64,000 nt of DNA from NCBI GenBank assembly GCA_946406355.1, contig CAMJKI010000004.1, forward strand, positions 1-64,000. The letters are read 5' to 3'. Positions 36,728 to 44,956 of the stretch are shown piece by piece (the first letter of the stretch is position 1; each line of letters begins with the position of its first letter). The notes beneath the pieces are model-generated. The model saw nothing but the letters and a program-made list of their open reading frames with translations. It had not been told where the DNA came from and did no database searches. Made by a program: the position numbers and the translations under genes. This DNA comes from an uncultured Bacteroidales bacterium. Lineage in GTDB: Bacteria > Bacteroidota > Bacteroidia > Bacteroidales > UBA932.

Positions 36728-36735
36728 CAAAGATA
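36728..36735 (-). promoter_or_regulatory. -7 promoter element of the acyl synthetase-ACP pair
   Basis: TATCTTTG on the minus strand, 28 bases before the start codon at 36699. Confidence 0.65.
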
Positions 36736-36743
36736 CGAATAAT

Positions 36744-37442
36744 TTACCATTCCCCAATGAAAAGCCGGCATAAACCCATGCTCAGGGTCTTATAACGCAC
36801 ATTCCGGAAACCGGCTGAGCGCATGAGCAGGCAGAAATCGTCGGGAGGGGGGAAGGCATGCACCGAATTCGGCAGATACTTATAGGCCGATTTGTCGCCG
36901 GAGACCAGCCCGCCTATCCAGGGCATGATGTGCATGAAATAAATATCGTAGAATTTGCGGACCGTAGGGTTGTCCGGAACGGACAGTTCCAGGATCACCG
37001 CCTTGCCGCCGGGCTTCAGCACCCGCCGGAACTCCTTCAGTCCCTGGAGTTTGTGTTCAAAATTCCGGATACCGAAGGCGCAGGTGACCCGATGGAAGCT
37101 CTCATCGGCAAAGGGCAGGGCTTCGCCGTCGGCTACCTGCAGGCGAATGCGGTCGTGCACCCCTTCCCGGGCTGCTTTCCGCATGATGAGGGCCATCATA
37201 CCCTCCGAAATGTCCACGCCGGTGATGCGGCTGCCCAGACCGGCACCCTTGGCCAGGGCGATGGTGCTGTCTCCCGTGCCGCAGGCTACGTCCAGGATTT
37301 GCTGGACGCTGCCGTCCACCGTTTCCTTGAGCGCCCGCCGGCGCCAGCACTTGTCCACCCCCAAGCTGAGGATGTGATTGAGCTTGTCGTACGACGGAGC
37401 AATGCCGTCGAACATGTTCTGTATGTTTTCTTTCTTAGGCAT
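36744..37442 (-). CDS. ubiE: Demethylmenaquinone methyltransferase
   Basis: A 232-residue UbiE/MenG protein, start at 37442 ([38 protein letters not shown]). The SAM site ILDVACGTGDSTIALA and the C-terminal FHRVTCAFGIRNFEHKLQGLKEFRRVLKPGG are the two family signatures. It performs the last C-methylation of menaquinone. A longer reading frame upstream has no support. The start shares one base with the end of yidD. Confidence 0.95.
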   Translation of the reverse strand: MPKKENIQNMFDGIAPSYDKLNHILSLGVDKCWRRRALKETVDGSVQQILDVACGTGDSTIALAKGAGLGSRITGVDISEGMMALIMRKAAREGVHDRIRLQVADGEALPFADESFHRVTCAFGIRNFEHKLQGLKEFRRVLKPGGKAVILELSVPDNPTVRKFYDIYFMHIMPWIGGLVSGDKSAYKYLPNSVHAFPPPDDFCLLMRSAGFRNVRYKTLSMGLCRLFIGEW

Positions 37443-37672
37443 TACGGTACAGGATCGTATCCGCTTCCACCCCAGGGGTGGCAGCGGAGGATGCGCCGGA
37501 CGGCCAGATACAGCCCCTTGAAAGGGCCGTACTTGCGGAAGGCCTCCAGGGCATACTGGGAACAGGTGGGCGTGAAACGGCAGCTGGGCGGAGTAAACGG
37601 ACTGATGCACACCTGATAGAACTTGATCAGGAGCACAAACGGCGCAATGAGTATGGTCTTCAACCAGTTCAC
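37442..37672 (-). CDS. yidD: Membrane protein insertion efficiency factor YidD
   Basis: A 76-residue protein with the full signature [37 protein letters not shown]...[17 protein letters not shown]. It has an N-terminal amphipathic or membrane helix. YidD helps YidC insert membrane proteins. It overlaps rnpA by 4 bases, the usual pairing. Confidence 0.96.
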   Translation of the reverse strand: MNWLKTILIAPFVLLIKFYQVCISPFTPPSCRFTPTCSQYALEAFRKYGPFKGLYLAVRRILRCHPWGGSGYDPVP

Positions 37673-38016
37673 CGCCCCAAAGAGGTAAGGACCGCCGTCA
37701 TGTCGGCGTAGATATCGGCATAAGGAAGCACCTCGGCCGAATTATAGATAAAGAGAATGTCGGTACCGGCGGGCAGGAGGGCCTTTTGCCGGCGATAGGA
37801 CTCGCGGATGCGGCGTTTGAGAAGGTTCCGCTTTACCGCACGCTTGAAACTGCGCTTGGGCACGGAAACCAAAATACGGGAAGGCTCCTGGTCACCGCGC
37901 AGCAGATAGCGGTAACGGAGACAACCTTTTACACCTCCCTTTCCTTGCCCGAAAAGTGCCTCCACAGCTTTCTTGCCACAGAGCCGCTCAGACTTGGAGA
38001 GGGTTTCATCCGTCAT
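37669..38016 (-). CDS. rnpA: Ribonuclease P protein component
   Basis: A 115-residue basic protein with the RNR motif region [19 protein letters not shown] (about residues 57-75) that contacts the RNA subunit and the tRNA leader. [19 protein letters not shown] is the typical N-terminus. It overlaps hemD by 4 bases. Confidence 0.95.
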   Translation of the reverse strand: MTDETLSKSERLCGKKAVEALFGQGKGGVKGCLRYRYLLRGDQEPSRILVSVPKRSFKRAVKRNLLKRRIRESYRRQKALLPAGTDILFIYNSAEVLPYADIYADMTAVLTSLGR

Positions 38017-38759
38017 GATTTAAGGCTTTCCAGATAAAGTTCAATGGCGCTGGCCACCGACGGAGCCTCCGGGGAGGGGGCTTTCACGTCTATCCTGAGG
38101 CCGGCTTCTTCCATGGCCTTCACGATGGACTTTCCGTAGGACACCATCTTGATATCGCCCTGCTTGAAGTCGGGGAAATTCTCCTGCAGCGACTTTACGT
38201 CGGCAGGATTGTAGAAAACTATCATGTCGTAGTCCTGCAGGTTCTTTTCGTGCAGATCCTGGCTCACGGACTTCACAAAAACGCCGGTGGTATAGTCCAG
38301 CTTATGCGCCTGGAACTGCGAAGTGAGACCATCGGCCGATGAAGAATCCGACATGGTGATAAGGAACTTTTCCCCTTTGTGCTTGGGGCCGACAAGGGCC
38401 ACCAGGCTTTCCGGAGTGCCGGTTCCGTAGAAAATCTTGCGCTTGCGATAGACAATATGCTTCTGCAGATACATGGCCACGGCTTCCGTAGTGCAGAAAT
38501 ACTTCATGGTCTCGGGAATTTTAATCCGGAGTTCCTCGGCCAGCTGGAAGAAAGCGTCAATAGCATGGCGGGACGAGAAAACGATGGCGGTATAATCCAG
38601 CAGATTGATACGCTGCGCCCGGAATTCACGGGACGAAAGGGGTTCTACCACAAAGAAGGGACAAAACTCGAAGTTAACGCCGAACTTCTCTGTAACGTTC
38701 TGATACTGAGTAAGGACACGGGGAGCCTTCTGCGAAATCAGGATGTTCTTGATGCTCAT
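38013..38759 (-). CDS. hemD: Uroporphyrinogen-III synthase
   Basis: A 248-residue HemD-like protein: ILISQKAPRVLTQYQNVTEKFGVNFEFCPFFVVEPL, then NLLDYTAIVFSSRHAIDAFFQLAEE and MIVFYNPADVKSL in the second domain. It cyclises hydroxymethylbilane to uroporphyrinogen III. In Bacteroidetes this version sits beside DUF4271 and rnpA, as here. Other heme genes are not in the window. Confidence 0.88.
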   Translation of the reverse strand: MSIKNILISQKAPRVLTQYQNVTEKFGVNFEFCPFFVVEPLSSREFRAQRINLLDYTAIVFSSRHAIDAFFQLAEELRIKIPETMKYFCTTEAVAMYLQKHIVYRKRKIFYGTGTPESLVALVGPKHKGEKFLITMSDSSSADGLTSQFQAHKLDYTTGVFVKSVSQDLHEKNLQDYDMIVFYNPADVKSLQENFPDFKQGDIKMVSYGKSIVKAMEEAGLRIDVKAPSPEAPSVASAIELYLESLKS

Positions 38760-38778
38760 TTTTGCTAAGTTCTCTTCA

Positions 38779-39480
38779 CTACAACAACACTGCCGTGGCT
38801 ATAAGAATGCCAGTGGGCAGAAATTCAAGCGCGCAAAGGTACAAAAAAGTTGGCAAAGGTTTGCAAGATATAGACAAAATTTGTGTTTTTCGAACCAAAA
38901 ACGTCAAATAGGCCAACACGGCCAGCGAATACAGGAAAGTCCTGATTATAAAATCATTGGCCCGCAAAAAGTACAGAACAACCACCCCGCTTATAGCAAG
39001 AAGCATGAGTGAGATGAAGAAGGTGAATCCGGCGCGGTGAGCCATCCGGTAGGTATCGGCACGCCGGCGGGGCTTGCAAATGAGGTACATAAACAGCCTC
39101 AAAAGCATGAAAGCTATAAAGACCCCGGCCACGGCGGCCAGCCGCCAGTTGTCGGTAAGCGATTGCAGGAAACGCGCGTTGTATAGCCGGTAACGGTACA
39201 TGAACAGGATGGCTGGAATCATCAGTATTCTGGTCAGCTGGTCCCGCTCCCGGGCCACCCGCACATTGTTCTCCAGCGCTATGCTGCCCCGGGCCCGGAA
39301 CACACTGTCCCAAAGAAAAGGAGCCACATGAACGATATTCCTGAATTCCAGTATAGCAAGCAAGACAAAGAAAGTAACCAGGATGCCCATGAGCCAGGGC
39401 GTTCCCACCGCCGTTTCCACAGCCGGGGAAGGACTCTGCTCCATAAGGAGCTCACCGCTCTTGAAGGGAGTCTCCCACAT
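38779..39480 (-). CDS. DUF4271 membrane protein
   Basis: A 233-residue protein with about six membrane segments. A proline-rich N-terminal stretch precedes the first helix (WLMGILVTFFVLLAILEF). The motif FMYRYRLYNARFLQSL and the position upstream of hemD identify DUF4271, a Bacteroidetes family without known activity. Confidence 0.82.
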   Translation of the reverse strand: MWETPFKSGELLMEQSPSPAVETAVGTPWLMGILVTFFVLLAILEFRNIVHVAPFLWDSVFRARGSIALENNVRVARERDQLTRILMIPAILFMYRYRLYNARFLQSLTDNWRLAAVAGVFIAFMLLRLFMYLICKPRRRADTYRMAHRAGFTFFISLMLLAISGVVVLYFLRANDFIIRTFLYSLAVLAYLTFLVRKTQILSISCKPLPTFLYLCALEFLPTGILIATAVLL

Positions 39481-39481
39481 G

Positions 39482-39826
39482 TCAGTTGCCGCGTTTTGCG
39501 TTGTATCCCAGTTGCTTGAGCAGCTCCGTCACCTTGTCCCGGAAGTCCCCCTGGATGGTGATTTCCCCTTCCTTGGCACTGCCGCCCACCCCCAGTTTGG
39601 TCTTGAGGGTTTTGGCCAGGGCCTTGAGGTCTTCATCGGCCCCCACGAAACCGGAAATGAGCGTCACCTGCTTGCCGCCCCGGTTGCGCCGGTCAATGCC
39701 CACGATGAGGCGCTGCTTCCCCGGTTCCAGGGTAGCCGCCTCCTCCGCCTTTGCGGTAGTGTATTGAAAGTCCGGATTGGTGGAATACACCACCCCCAGA
39801 CGCGCTTTCCAGTCATTGTCTGCCAT
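39482..39826 (-). CDS. SUI1/eIF1-like translation factor (YciH type)
   Basis: A 114-residue protein, start at 39826 (MADNDWKARLGVVYSTNPDF). The C-terminal SUI1 domain is clear: QRLIVGIDRRNRGGKQVTLISGFVG...LAKTLKTKLGVGGSAKEGEITIQGDFRDKVTELLKQLGY. YciH-type proteins can act on start-codon fidelity; their role in bacteria is minor and not fully known. The end is 1 base from the DUF4271 start. A TAACTTTG promoter lies at 39835-39842. Confidence 0.9.
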   Translation of the reverse strand: MADNDWKARLGVVYSTNPDFQYTTAKAEEAATLEPGKQRLIVGIDRRNRGGKQVTLISGFVGADEDLKALAKTLKTKLGVGGSAKEGEITIQGDFRDKVTELLKQLGYNAKRGN

Positions 39827-39834
39827 ATCGGCCA

Positions 39835-39842
39835 CAAAGTTA
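39835..39842 (-). promoter_or_regulatory. -7 promoter element of the SUI1 gene
   Basis: TAACTTTG on the minus strand, 8 bases before the start codon at 39826; matches TAnnTTTG. Confidence 0.6.
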
Positions 39843-39883
39843 CGGATTAGCGGGGGATTTCCCAAATAAGACTCTTTTGTACT

Positions 39884-39967
39884 ATGAAAACAATTAAATC
39901 TTCGCTGTTTTCGTCCCTGATACTTGCATCGTCCTGCCGATTGTTAGTAGATTTGCCGTCACGATAG
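39884..39967 (+). pseudogene. Possible truncated lipoprotein start
   Basis: An open frame of 27 codons reads MKTIKSSLFSSLILASSC then RLLVDLPSR and a stop. The first 18 residues look like a complete lipoprotein signal with lipobox LASSC, but nothing follows. This may be the remnant of a surface lipoprotein gene cut at the edge of the accessory island, or chance. Confidence is low because the frame is short. Confidence 0.35.
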
Positions 39968-40346
39968 ACCGTTGTAAAACGGCCAGGACCATCTCAAAAG
40001 TCTGAGGGTTACGAAGGAAACCATCCGAACCCGTTTTCGAAAGATAACGTAGTTCCCCGTGTGGCATAGGCCACAGACTGTTTACCCATCCGAGAAAAGG
40101 GTCGCCTACCATTGGGGGCCCCTTTTTGTGTTTCTGCCGCGAATACGCTCAGAACGCGCTGCAAGGCCGATTTCGTGGATTCGCGGCCGATAAATCGGCC
40201 TATTTTCCCATTTCCCCAGCCGCGAGTACATACTGAGCACGCTACAAGGCCGATTCGGTGGAATGGCGGCAAAGATGACACAGGGCTCCGAAGGGGAAAA
40301 AGCCCAACTTAAAAATCAGCCACACATTAAATGAACCAATGTGAAC
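39968..40346. other. Long non-coding stretch with degenerate direct repeat
   Basis: I see no convincing gene here. Two overlapping minus-strand frames (39894-40112 and 40009-40281) have no family features. A 51-bp direct repeat is present at 40136-40186 and 40219-40269 (39 of 51 positions equal when aligned without gaps; both start GCCGCGA, share CAAGGCCGATT, and end GCGG). The palindrome GCGGCCGATAAATCGGCC at 40183-40200 lies between them. The stretch marks the junction from the GC-rich core to the AT-richer island. Confidence 0.5.
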
Positions 40347-40377
40347 TTGACGGGCGATGACAATGTCTATATTTTTG
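40347..40377 (+). promoter_or_regulatory. Promoter of the surface lipoprotein operon
   Basis: TTG at 40347 and TATTTTTG at 40370-40377 have the spacing and sequence of a Bacteroidetes -33/-7 promoter. It lies 24 bases before the small gene at 40402 and probably drives it together with the lipoprotein gene at 40592. Confidence 0.6.
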
Positions 40378-40401
40378 CACATAACCAATTAACAACCACA
40401 T

Positions 40402-40581
40402 ATGAAGGATAAACAATATATTCAGTATATTTCTCCTGAATGCAAGCTAATTGTGGCAGAAACAAGCGGAATGATACTCACCGGGTCCAATGAAGGCGGA
40501 GGCGGAAACGAGAACTACGCGCCGCTTCAAGATCCATTTGGTGGTATCGATCCTTTAGGCCCTTCAAGTTTTCCCTTCTAA
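40402..40581 (+). CDS. Small protein upstream of fimbrillin-like lipoprotein
   Basis: A 59-residue protein beginning MKDKQYIQYISPECKLIVAE, then TSGMILTGSNEGGGGNENYAP and a Pro/Phe-rich end. Small proteins with this layout (aromatic start, SPE-x-K-L-I-V core, GMILTGS, Gly/Asn tail) occur just upstream of fimbrial and surface lipoprotein genes in Bacteroidales, and have no known function. Codon use is ordinary, and the gene ends 10 bases before the lipoprotein start. It has no signal peptide. Confidence 0.7.
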   Translation: MKDKQYIQYISPECKLIVAETSGMILTGSNEGGGGNENYAPLQDPFGGIDPLGPSSFPF

Positions 40582-40591
40582 CAGAAAGTTT

Positions 40592-43500
40592 ATGCGCCGT
40601 TTTTTTATTCCCTGCATGATAGTATTATTCATGGCAGGAGCATGTACCGTTCAGGAAAGTGAAAAGCTTTGTCAGTCTGAAAACCATCAGGAGTTGGTTT
40701 TCACTGCCGAATCCGGCGAAGAGCAGACAAAGACGGCTTTCCAAGCCGATGAAACCTCCATTTGGTGGAGCCCCAGGGATCAGATTTGTATCTTTTATGG
40801 GGATTCTGAGGGCAGCCAATTCACAGCGACGAATGATACAGAAACGGCAAAGGCGGTTTTTACTGGAACGCTGAATGCATTTACAGGTGAGGCCGAAGTA
40901 GGTGTGGCTCACTCGTTCTGGGCCATTTATCCTTATAGTTCAGCCATTAGTTGTGACGGATCTTCTATAGTTGCATCACTCAGCAATCATCAAGTAGCGA
41001 AAGCGGGGTCATTCGCACCAAATACGAACATTTCAATCGCTAAATCCTCTGGCATGAACCTGTCGTTCTTCAATGCCTGTTCGTGGTTCCGTTTTTCAGT
41101 TCAGCAAGAGGGTATAACGTCAGTGACTTTTAGGGGAAACAATGGCGAAATTGTAGCTGGAGAGTTTAGTGTATCTATGGGTGAAGATGGGCGTCCTACT
41201 GTACCATCAATCGTAGAAGGCAAGGGTAAGACGGAGATAGTTCTTTCAGCCCCAATAGGTAAAACACTTGAGGTCGGAAAATACTATTACATCACGTTAT
41301 TCCCTCAAATATTCGAAAAAGGGTTCACGGTCACTTTTGAAACAAACAGTTTGATTGGCAGTCGGAGCGTTGAGAGGAGTGCCACGTATCTCAGGTCAAA
41401 ATACAATACAGGAACTACATTTGATAAGACAATTAATTATACGGCGAAAAGTAACATAGCCTCTCAGTATCAAATTGGGGATATTGTTGATGAGGATGGA
41501 GTAGGTATAGTTGTATCCGTGGGAACTGAAGCCGTTCTGTTAATGTCTGTTGAGGAGTCTGATAATCTGTGTTGGGAAGATGCTAAAGAGTGGTGTGAAG
41601 CATACGGTTCTTTATGGAGAATGCCATCAATAGATGAACTAAGTGTCATTTCTTCTAACTATGAGACTATAAATACAATACTGTCAAACAGAGGTCTCAC
41701 TTCCTTGTCATGGTATAAAAATTATTGGTCAAGTTCTCAGCGTCTGAATCCTTATTCAGCGAATTACTATGAGTGGATAATGGCACTGGGCGGTGACGGC
41801 GGTAGTATTCACTCTCAAGGTAGAGCAAGAGCCGTGAAAATTGTAGCTACAGATCCTAATAACCCGCCTGACCCCATTGAATCTTTATCCTTTGTAAGTA
41901 CCGAAATATCCATACATGCTGGAGAGTCACTATTGCTTTCTGTGGCGGCATTCCCGAAAAGTGCTGATTATAGCACAATTGTGTTTTCGTCTTCTGATGG
42001 CAATACTGCTAGCGTAAATCAAAATGGTCTGGTGACAGGCATAAATTACGGTAAGGTTGAGATTGTAGCTTTTCATGGTAATAAGCGTGTTTCGTGTATA
42101 ATTAATGTCGATTGTAATTATACTGCAGATCCTGTGGATATGGGATTAAGTGTTTATTGGTCATCTCAGAACCTAGGCGCTGGGACTCCTTATGTAAACG
42201 GTGCTTTTTTCGCATGGAATGAAATAAGTCCAAAGTACACCTACTCCGATGAAACATATAGTGGCTTCACTAATAATGTTGATCGTTTTGTTACGCATGA
42301 TGCAGCTCAGACTCTACTTCCTGAAGGATGGCGTATTCCGACGAGACAAGAATGGGAAGAGTTATTGACCCAATGTGTATGGGAAGATTTTAATAATTAT
42401 GTGGTTATAACCAGTAGAATAAACGAGAATAGCATTATCCTTCCCAAAGGCGGTTTTAAGAGTGGCGACAGGATTGGATATGCTGGGTATTTTATTCAAT
42501 ATTGGACAAGTGATACATTCCAGATTGATGATATATATCGTGCGTGTTATTTTAAAAGTCCCGATGGCCAGTTTGAATATGGTAGCGAAACTATTGGCCG
42601 TAGTATCCGCCCGGTATGGGATGACACACGTATCTCATTAAGTAGTTCCCACCTTGAAGTTGGGGTAGGGGATAACGCGGCATTAACGGCAACGATTCTT
42701 CCTGAAAGTTCGGCGAGTAAGAATGTGGAATGGTTTAGTTCTGATTCGGATGTTGTTCAAGTAGACGATACGGGTATTATTACTGCATTAAACCCCGGCT
42801 CTGCCACTATTACCGCAAGAGTTGGAGGCGCCCTTGCCAACTGTATCATTACAACATATAATAAAACTTATATTCAATTTGCTGATGAATTAGTTGAGTC
42901 GATTTGTATTTCTAACTGGGATAGTGATAACGATGGTAGTATCTCTTTGACCGAGGCAGCTAGTATATCAACCCTAAATGATGTTTTCAAGAATACGGAA
43001 ATCGTTGAATTCGATGAACTACAGTATTTTTCAGGTCTTAACTCGGTGGAGGGTTTCGATGGATGTACAAAGCTTAAATCGATAATAATACCAAGCAATT
43101 TGTCTAGCATAGGTGATTATGCTTTTAGAAATTGTGAGTCTTTGTCTTCTATCTCTATTCCACAGAATATCACGACTATAGGAGTAGGCGCTTTCTATGG
43201 TTGCACATCACTCTCCGCTATAACTCTTCCTAAATCAATAACTCGAATAGAAAGTAATGTTTTTTCAGGATGCGTCAGCCTCACATCTCTTTATCTTCCA
43301 GAGTCAATAACCAGTTTGGGGACCGGTGTTTTTAAAGGTTGTAGTAACCTTGTATATATAAAGCTTCCGGAAGGGATAACTCAAATTGAAGATTATACTT
43401 TCAATAATTGTACATCCCTAAAAAGTATTTATATTCCTGGTTCAGTTACATTTGTCGGGAATTATGCTTTTGACGGGTGCTCTGTACTCCCGTCAGTTCT

Positions 43501-44419
43501 CCTTCCAGATAATCTAGTCACCTTAGGGAAAGGAGCCTTTTCTAATTGCAAGGCATTAACGTCTATAATAATCCCAACAGGAGTCAACCACATAGAGAGC
43601 GCATCTTTCTCTGGTTGTTCCTCCCTCTCCACAGTCATTCTGCCAGACTCTCTCGAGGTTATCGGGAATAGTGCTTTTGACGGGTGCTCTTTACTCCCGT
43701 CAATCGACCTTCCTGATAATCTAGTCACCTTGGGAGTTAGAGCCTTTTATAGATGCAAGGCATTAACGTCTATAATAATCCCAACAGGAGTCAAGTGCAT
43801 AGAATATGATGCTTTCTCTGGTTGTTCCCACCTCTCCACGGTCATTCTACCAGACTCTCTCGAGACTATCGGAGCTTATGCTTTTAACGAATGTGGAGCA
43901 TTATCAGAGATTAATTTCCCGAATAGTTTGAACAGTATCGGCATATACGCTTTTCAGTCTTGCACAAAATTGAAAGAGGCCGTTATCCCCAGTGTTTCTC
44001 AGTTGGGTAAATTTGCTTTTTATAAATGTTCCAAGCTTAGTACAGTTGTCCTTTCAGAGTCTTTAACCGCCATTGAAGAATCCGTATTTGATTCTTGCAG
44101 TGATTTGTCATCAGTCATAATCCCCAATTCCGTGCTTCGTATTAACAAGCGCGCTTTTTATGATTGTTCATTGCAGTCCATCATTCTACCAAGCAACGTT
44201 AAGACAATAGGTGTAGGGGCATTTGGTGGTAAGGCTCTGTCAACGATAATATCTCTCTCGATATCTCCTCCTGATGGCTGTTCTAATATGTTTGGATATA
44301 TGTTTGGATACACTAATGGGTGTGTTATTTATGTTCCTCTCGAGAGTGTTGATACTTATAAGGCGGCCCCATATTGGTGTGAGTATGCGGATTGTATTCA
44401 AGGGATCATTAATGAGTAA
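40592..44419 (+). CDS. Mosaic surface lipoprotein: fimbrillin-like, FISUMP, Ig-like and BspA-type LRR domains
   Basis: A 1275-residue lipoprotein (MRRFFIPCMIVLFMAGAC, Cys18). Domains in order: fimbrillin-like domain (about 30-285); a FISUMP-like domain with WRMPSIDEL (about 300-425); a BIG2 Ig-like domain (430-508); a second FISUMP domain starting VDMGLSVYWSSQNLGAG (510-675) with WRIPTRQEW; another BIG2 domain (680-755); an EF-hand-like DSDNDGSISLTEA; then about 16 BspA-type leucine-rich repeats of 23 residues (815-1250). This is a typical surface adhesin layout. The N-terminal domain is almost identical in DNA to that of the protein at 44957. Base composition is clearly AT-richer than the flanking core genes. 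Confidence 0.88.
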   Translation: MRRFFIPCMIVLFMAGACTVQESEKLCQSENHQELVFTAESGEEQTKTAFQADETSIWWSPRDQICIFYGDSEGSQFTATNDTETAKAVFTGTLNAFTGEAEVGVAHSFWAIYPYSSAISCDGSSIVASLSNHQVAKAGSFAPNTNISIAKSSGMNLSFFNACSWFRFSVQQEGITSVTFRGNNGEIVAGEFSVSMGEDGRPTVPSIVEGKGKTEIVLSAPIGKTLEVGKYYYITLFPQIFEKGFTVTFETNSLIGSRSVERSATYLRSKYNTGTTFDKTINYTAKSNIASQYQIGDIVDEDGVGIVVSVGTEAVLLMSVEESDNLCWEDAKEWCEAYGSLWRMPSIDELSVISSNYETINTILSNRGLTSLSWYKNYWSSSQRLNPYSANYYEWIMALGGDGGSIHSQGRARAVKIVATDPNNPPDPIESLSFVSTEISIHAGESLLLSVAAFPKSADYSTIVFSSSDGNTASVNQNGLVTGINYGKVEIVAFHGNKRVSCIINVDCNYTADPVDMGLSVYWSSQNLGAGTPYVNGAFFAWNEISPKYTYSDETYSGFTNNVDRFVTHDAAQTLLPEGWRIPTRQEWEELLTQCVWEDFNNYVVITSRINENSIILPKGGFKSGDRIGYAGYFIQYWTSDTFQIDDIYRACYFKSPDGQFEYGSETIGRSIRPVWDDTRISLSSSHLEVGVGDNAALTATILPESSASKNVEWFSSDSDVVQVDDTGIITALNPGSATITARVGGALANCIITTYNKTYIQFADELVESICISNWDSDNDGSISLTEAASISTLNDVFKNTEIVEFDELQYFSGLNSVEGFDGCTKLKSIIIPSNLSSIGDYAFRNCESLSSISIPQNITTIGVGAFYGCTSLSAITLPKSITRIESNVFSGCVSLTSLYLPESITSLGTGVFKGCSNLVYIKLPEGITQIEDYTFNNCTSLKSIYIPGSVTFVGNYAFDGCSVLPSVLLPDNLVTLGKGAFSNCKALTSIIIPTGVNHIESASFSGCSSLSTVILPDSLEVIGNSAFDGCSLLPSIDLPDNLVTLGVRAFYRCKALTSIIIPTGVKCIEYDAFSGCSHLSTVILPDSLETIGAYAFNECGALSEINFPNSLNSIGIYAFQSCTKLKEAVIPSVSQLGKFAFYKCSKLSTVVLSESLTAIEESVFDSCSDLSSVIIPNSVLRINKRAFYDCSLQSIILPSNVKTIGVGAFGGKALSTIISLSISPPDGCSNMFGYMFGYTNGCVIYVPLESVDTYKAAPYWCEYADCIQGIINE
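40698..41412 (+). repeat. 715-bp direct repeat, copy 1 (fimbrillin-like domain)
   Basis: This stretch matches 45105-45819 at a constant offset of 4407 bases with no gaps; apart from a few differences in the first 35 bases I see only a single substitution near 41368 (GGAGCGTTG here, GGAGCATTG in copy 2). Such identity next to very different flanks points to recent duplication or gene conversion. Both copies are in the same phase relative to their start codons. Confidence 0.93.
43457..43870 (+). repeat. 207-bp tandem duplication within the LRR region
   Basis: Units 43457-43663 and 43664-43870 each encode three 23-residue repeats in the order AFDGCS-LLPS, CKALTSIIIPTGV and FSGCS-LSTVILPDSLE. 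Long runs are identical between the units (for example the block coding CKALTSIIIPTGV), so the duplication is younger than the rest of the LRR array. Confidence 0.85.
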
Positions 44420-44450
44420 ACAGTAACTGTTTATTAATCGGCGTTTAATT

Positions 44451-44891
44451 ATGTCAAGTGAAAAGAAACGAATGATAGTAGACTCTCCCGAAAAGGGGAA
44501 ATATCGTTATGATGTTATAAAAAGAGCCATCGGGAGATACAAAGAGGCTTTTGATTCAGGTTATTATCTTGAGGCAATTACTTTAGCAGAGAGTTTAATT
44601 GCGGATCGGTTGGAGAGCAGAGCTTTGTTCCTGGGTAATACAGGCTCTGACTTTTCCACCCTTGGTCAACTATGTAAAACGCTGTCTGGAGATTCAGTAT
44701 TGTCTTCAGTTATCCCCAAGATTAACAGTTGGAGGAGTAACAGAAACACATCGTTACATGAGCTAGCAAAAATAGAGGATGGCGATGATATATCTTTCGA
44801 AACTAAATACCTTCAAACAAAGCAAATCGCGGAGGAAGGATTAGGTATATTTCGAGAATTGGATGCAGTTTTGAAGAAATCCAGAAGGTAG
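44451..44891 (+). CDS. HEPN-domain protein, candidate RNase
   Basis: A 146-residue all-helical protein. The segment SWRSNRNTSLHELAK contains the HEPN motif R-x4-H (R98-N99...H103) with a polar residue after the Arg, as in HEPN ribonucleases; the first half (VIKRAIGRYKEAFDSGYYLEAITLAESLIADRLES) resembles the helical bundle of HEPN families. Many HEPN proteins are toxins or phage-defence effectors, usually with a nucleotidyltransferase or other antidote gene next door; none is seen here. It lies alone between the two homologous lipoprotein genes, 31 and 65 bases away, like a cargo gene. Function remains unproven. Confidence 0.65.
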   Translation: MSSEKKRMIVDSPEKGKYRYDVIKRAIGRYKEAFDSGYYLEAITLAESLIADRLESRALFLGNTGSDFSTLGQLCKTLSGDSVLSSVIPKINSWRSNRNTSLHELAKIEDGDDISFETKYLQTKQIAEEGLGIFRELDAVLKKSRR

Positions 44892-44956
44892 CTTTTTGAG
44901 TAGAATACGTGCTCTCTATGTTCGTTATTATTGATGTCTAACGAGGCTTGTTTTAA

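Noticed and set aside
39894..40281. Two overlapping minus-strand open frames in the gap before the island
   Set aside because: They overlap in different phases, lack known motifs and a promoter, and include the direct-repeat DNA; treated as non-coding.
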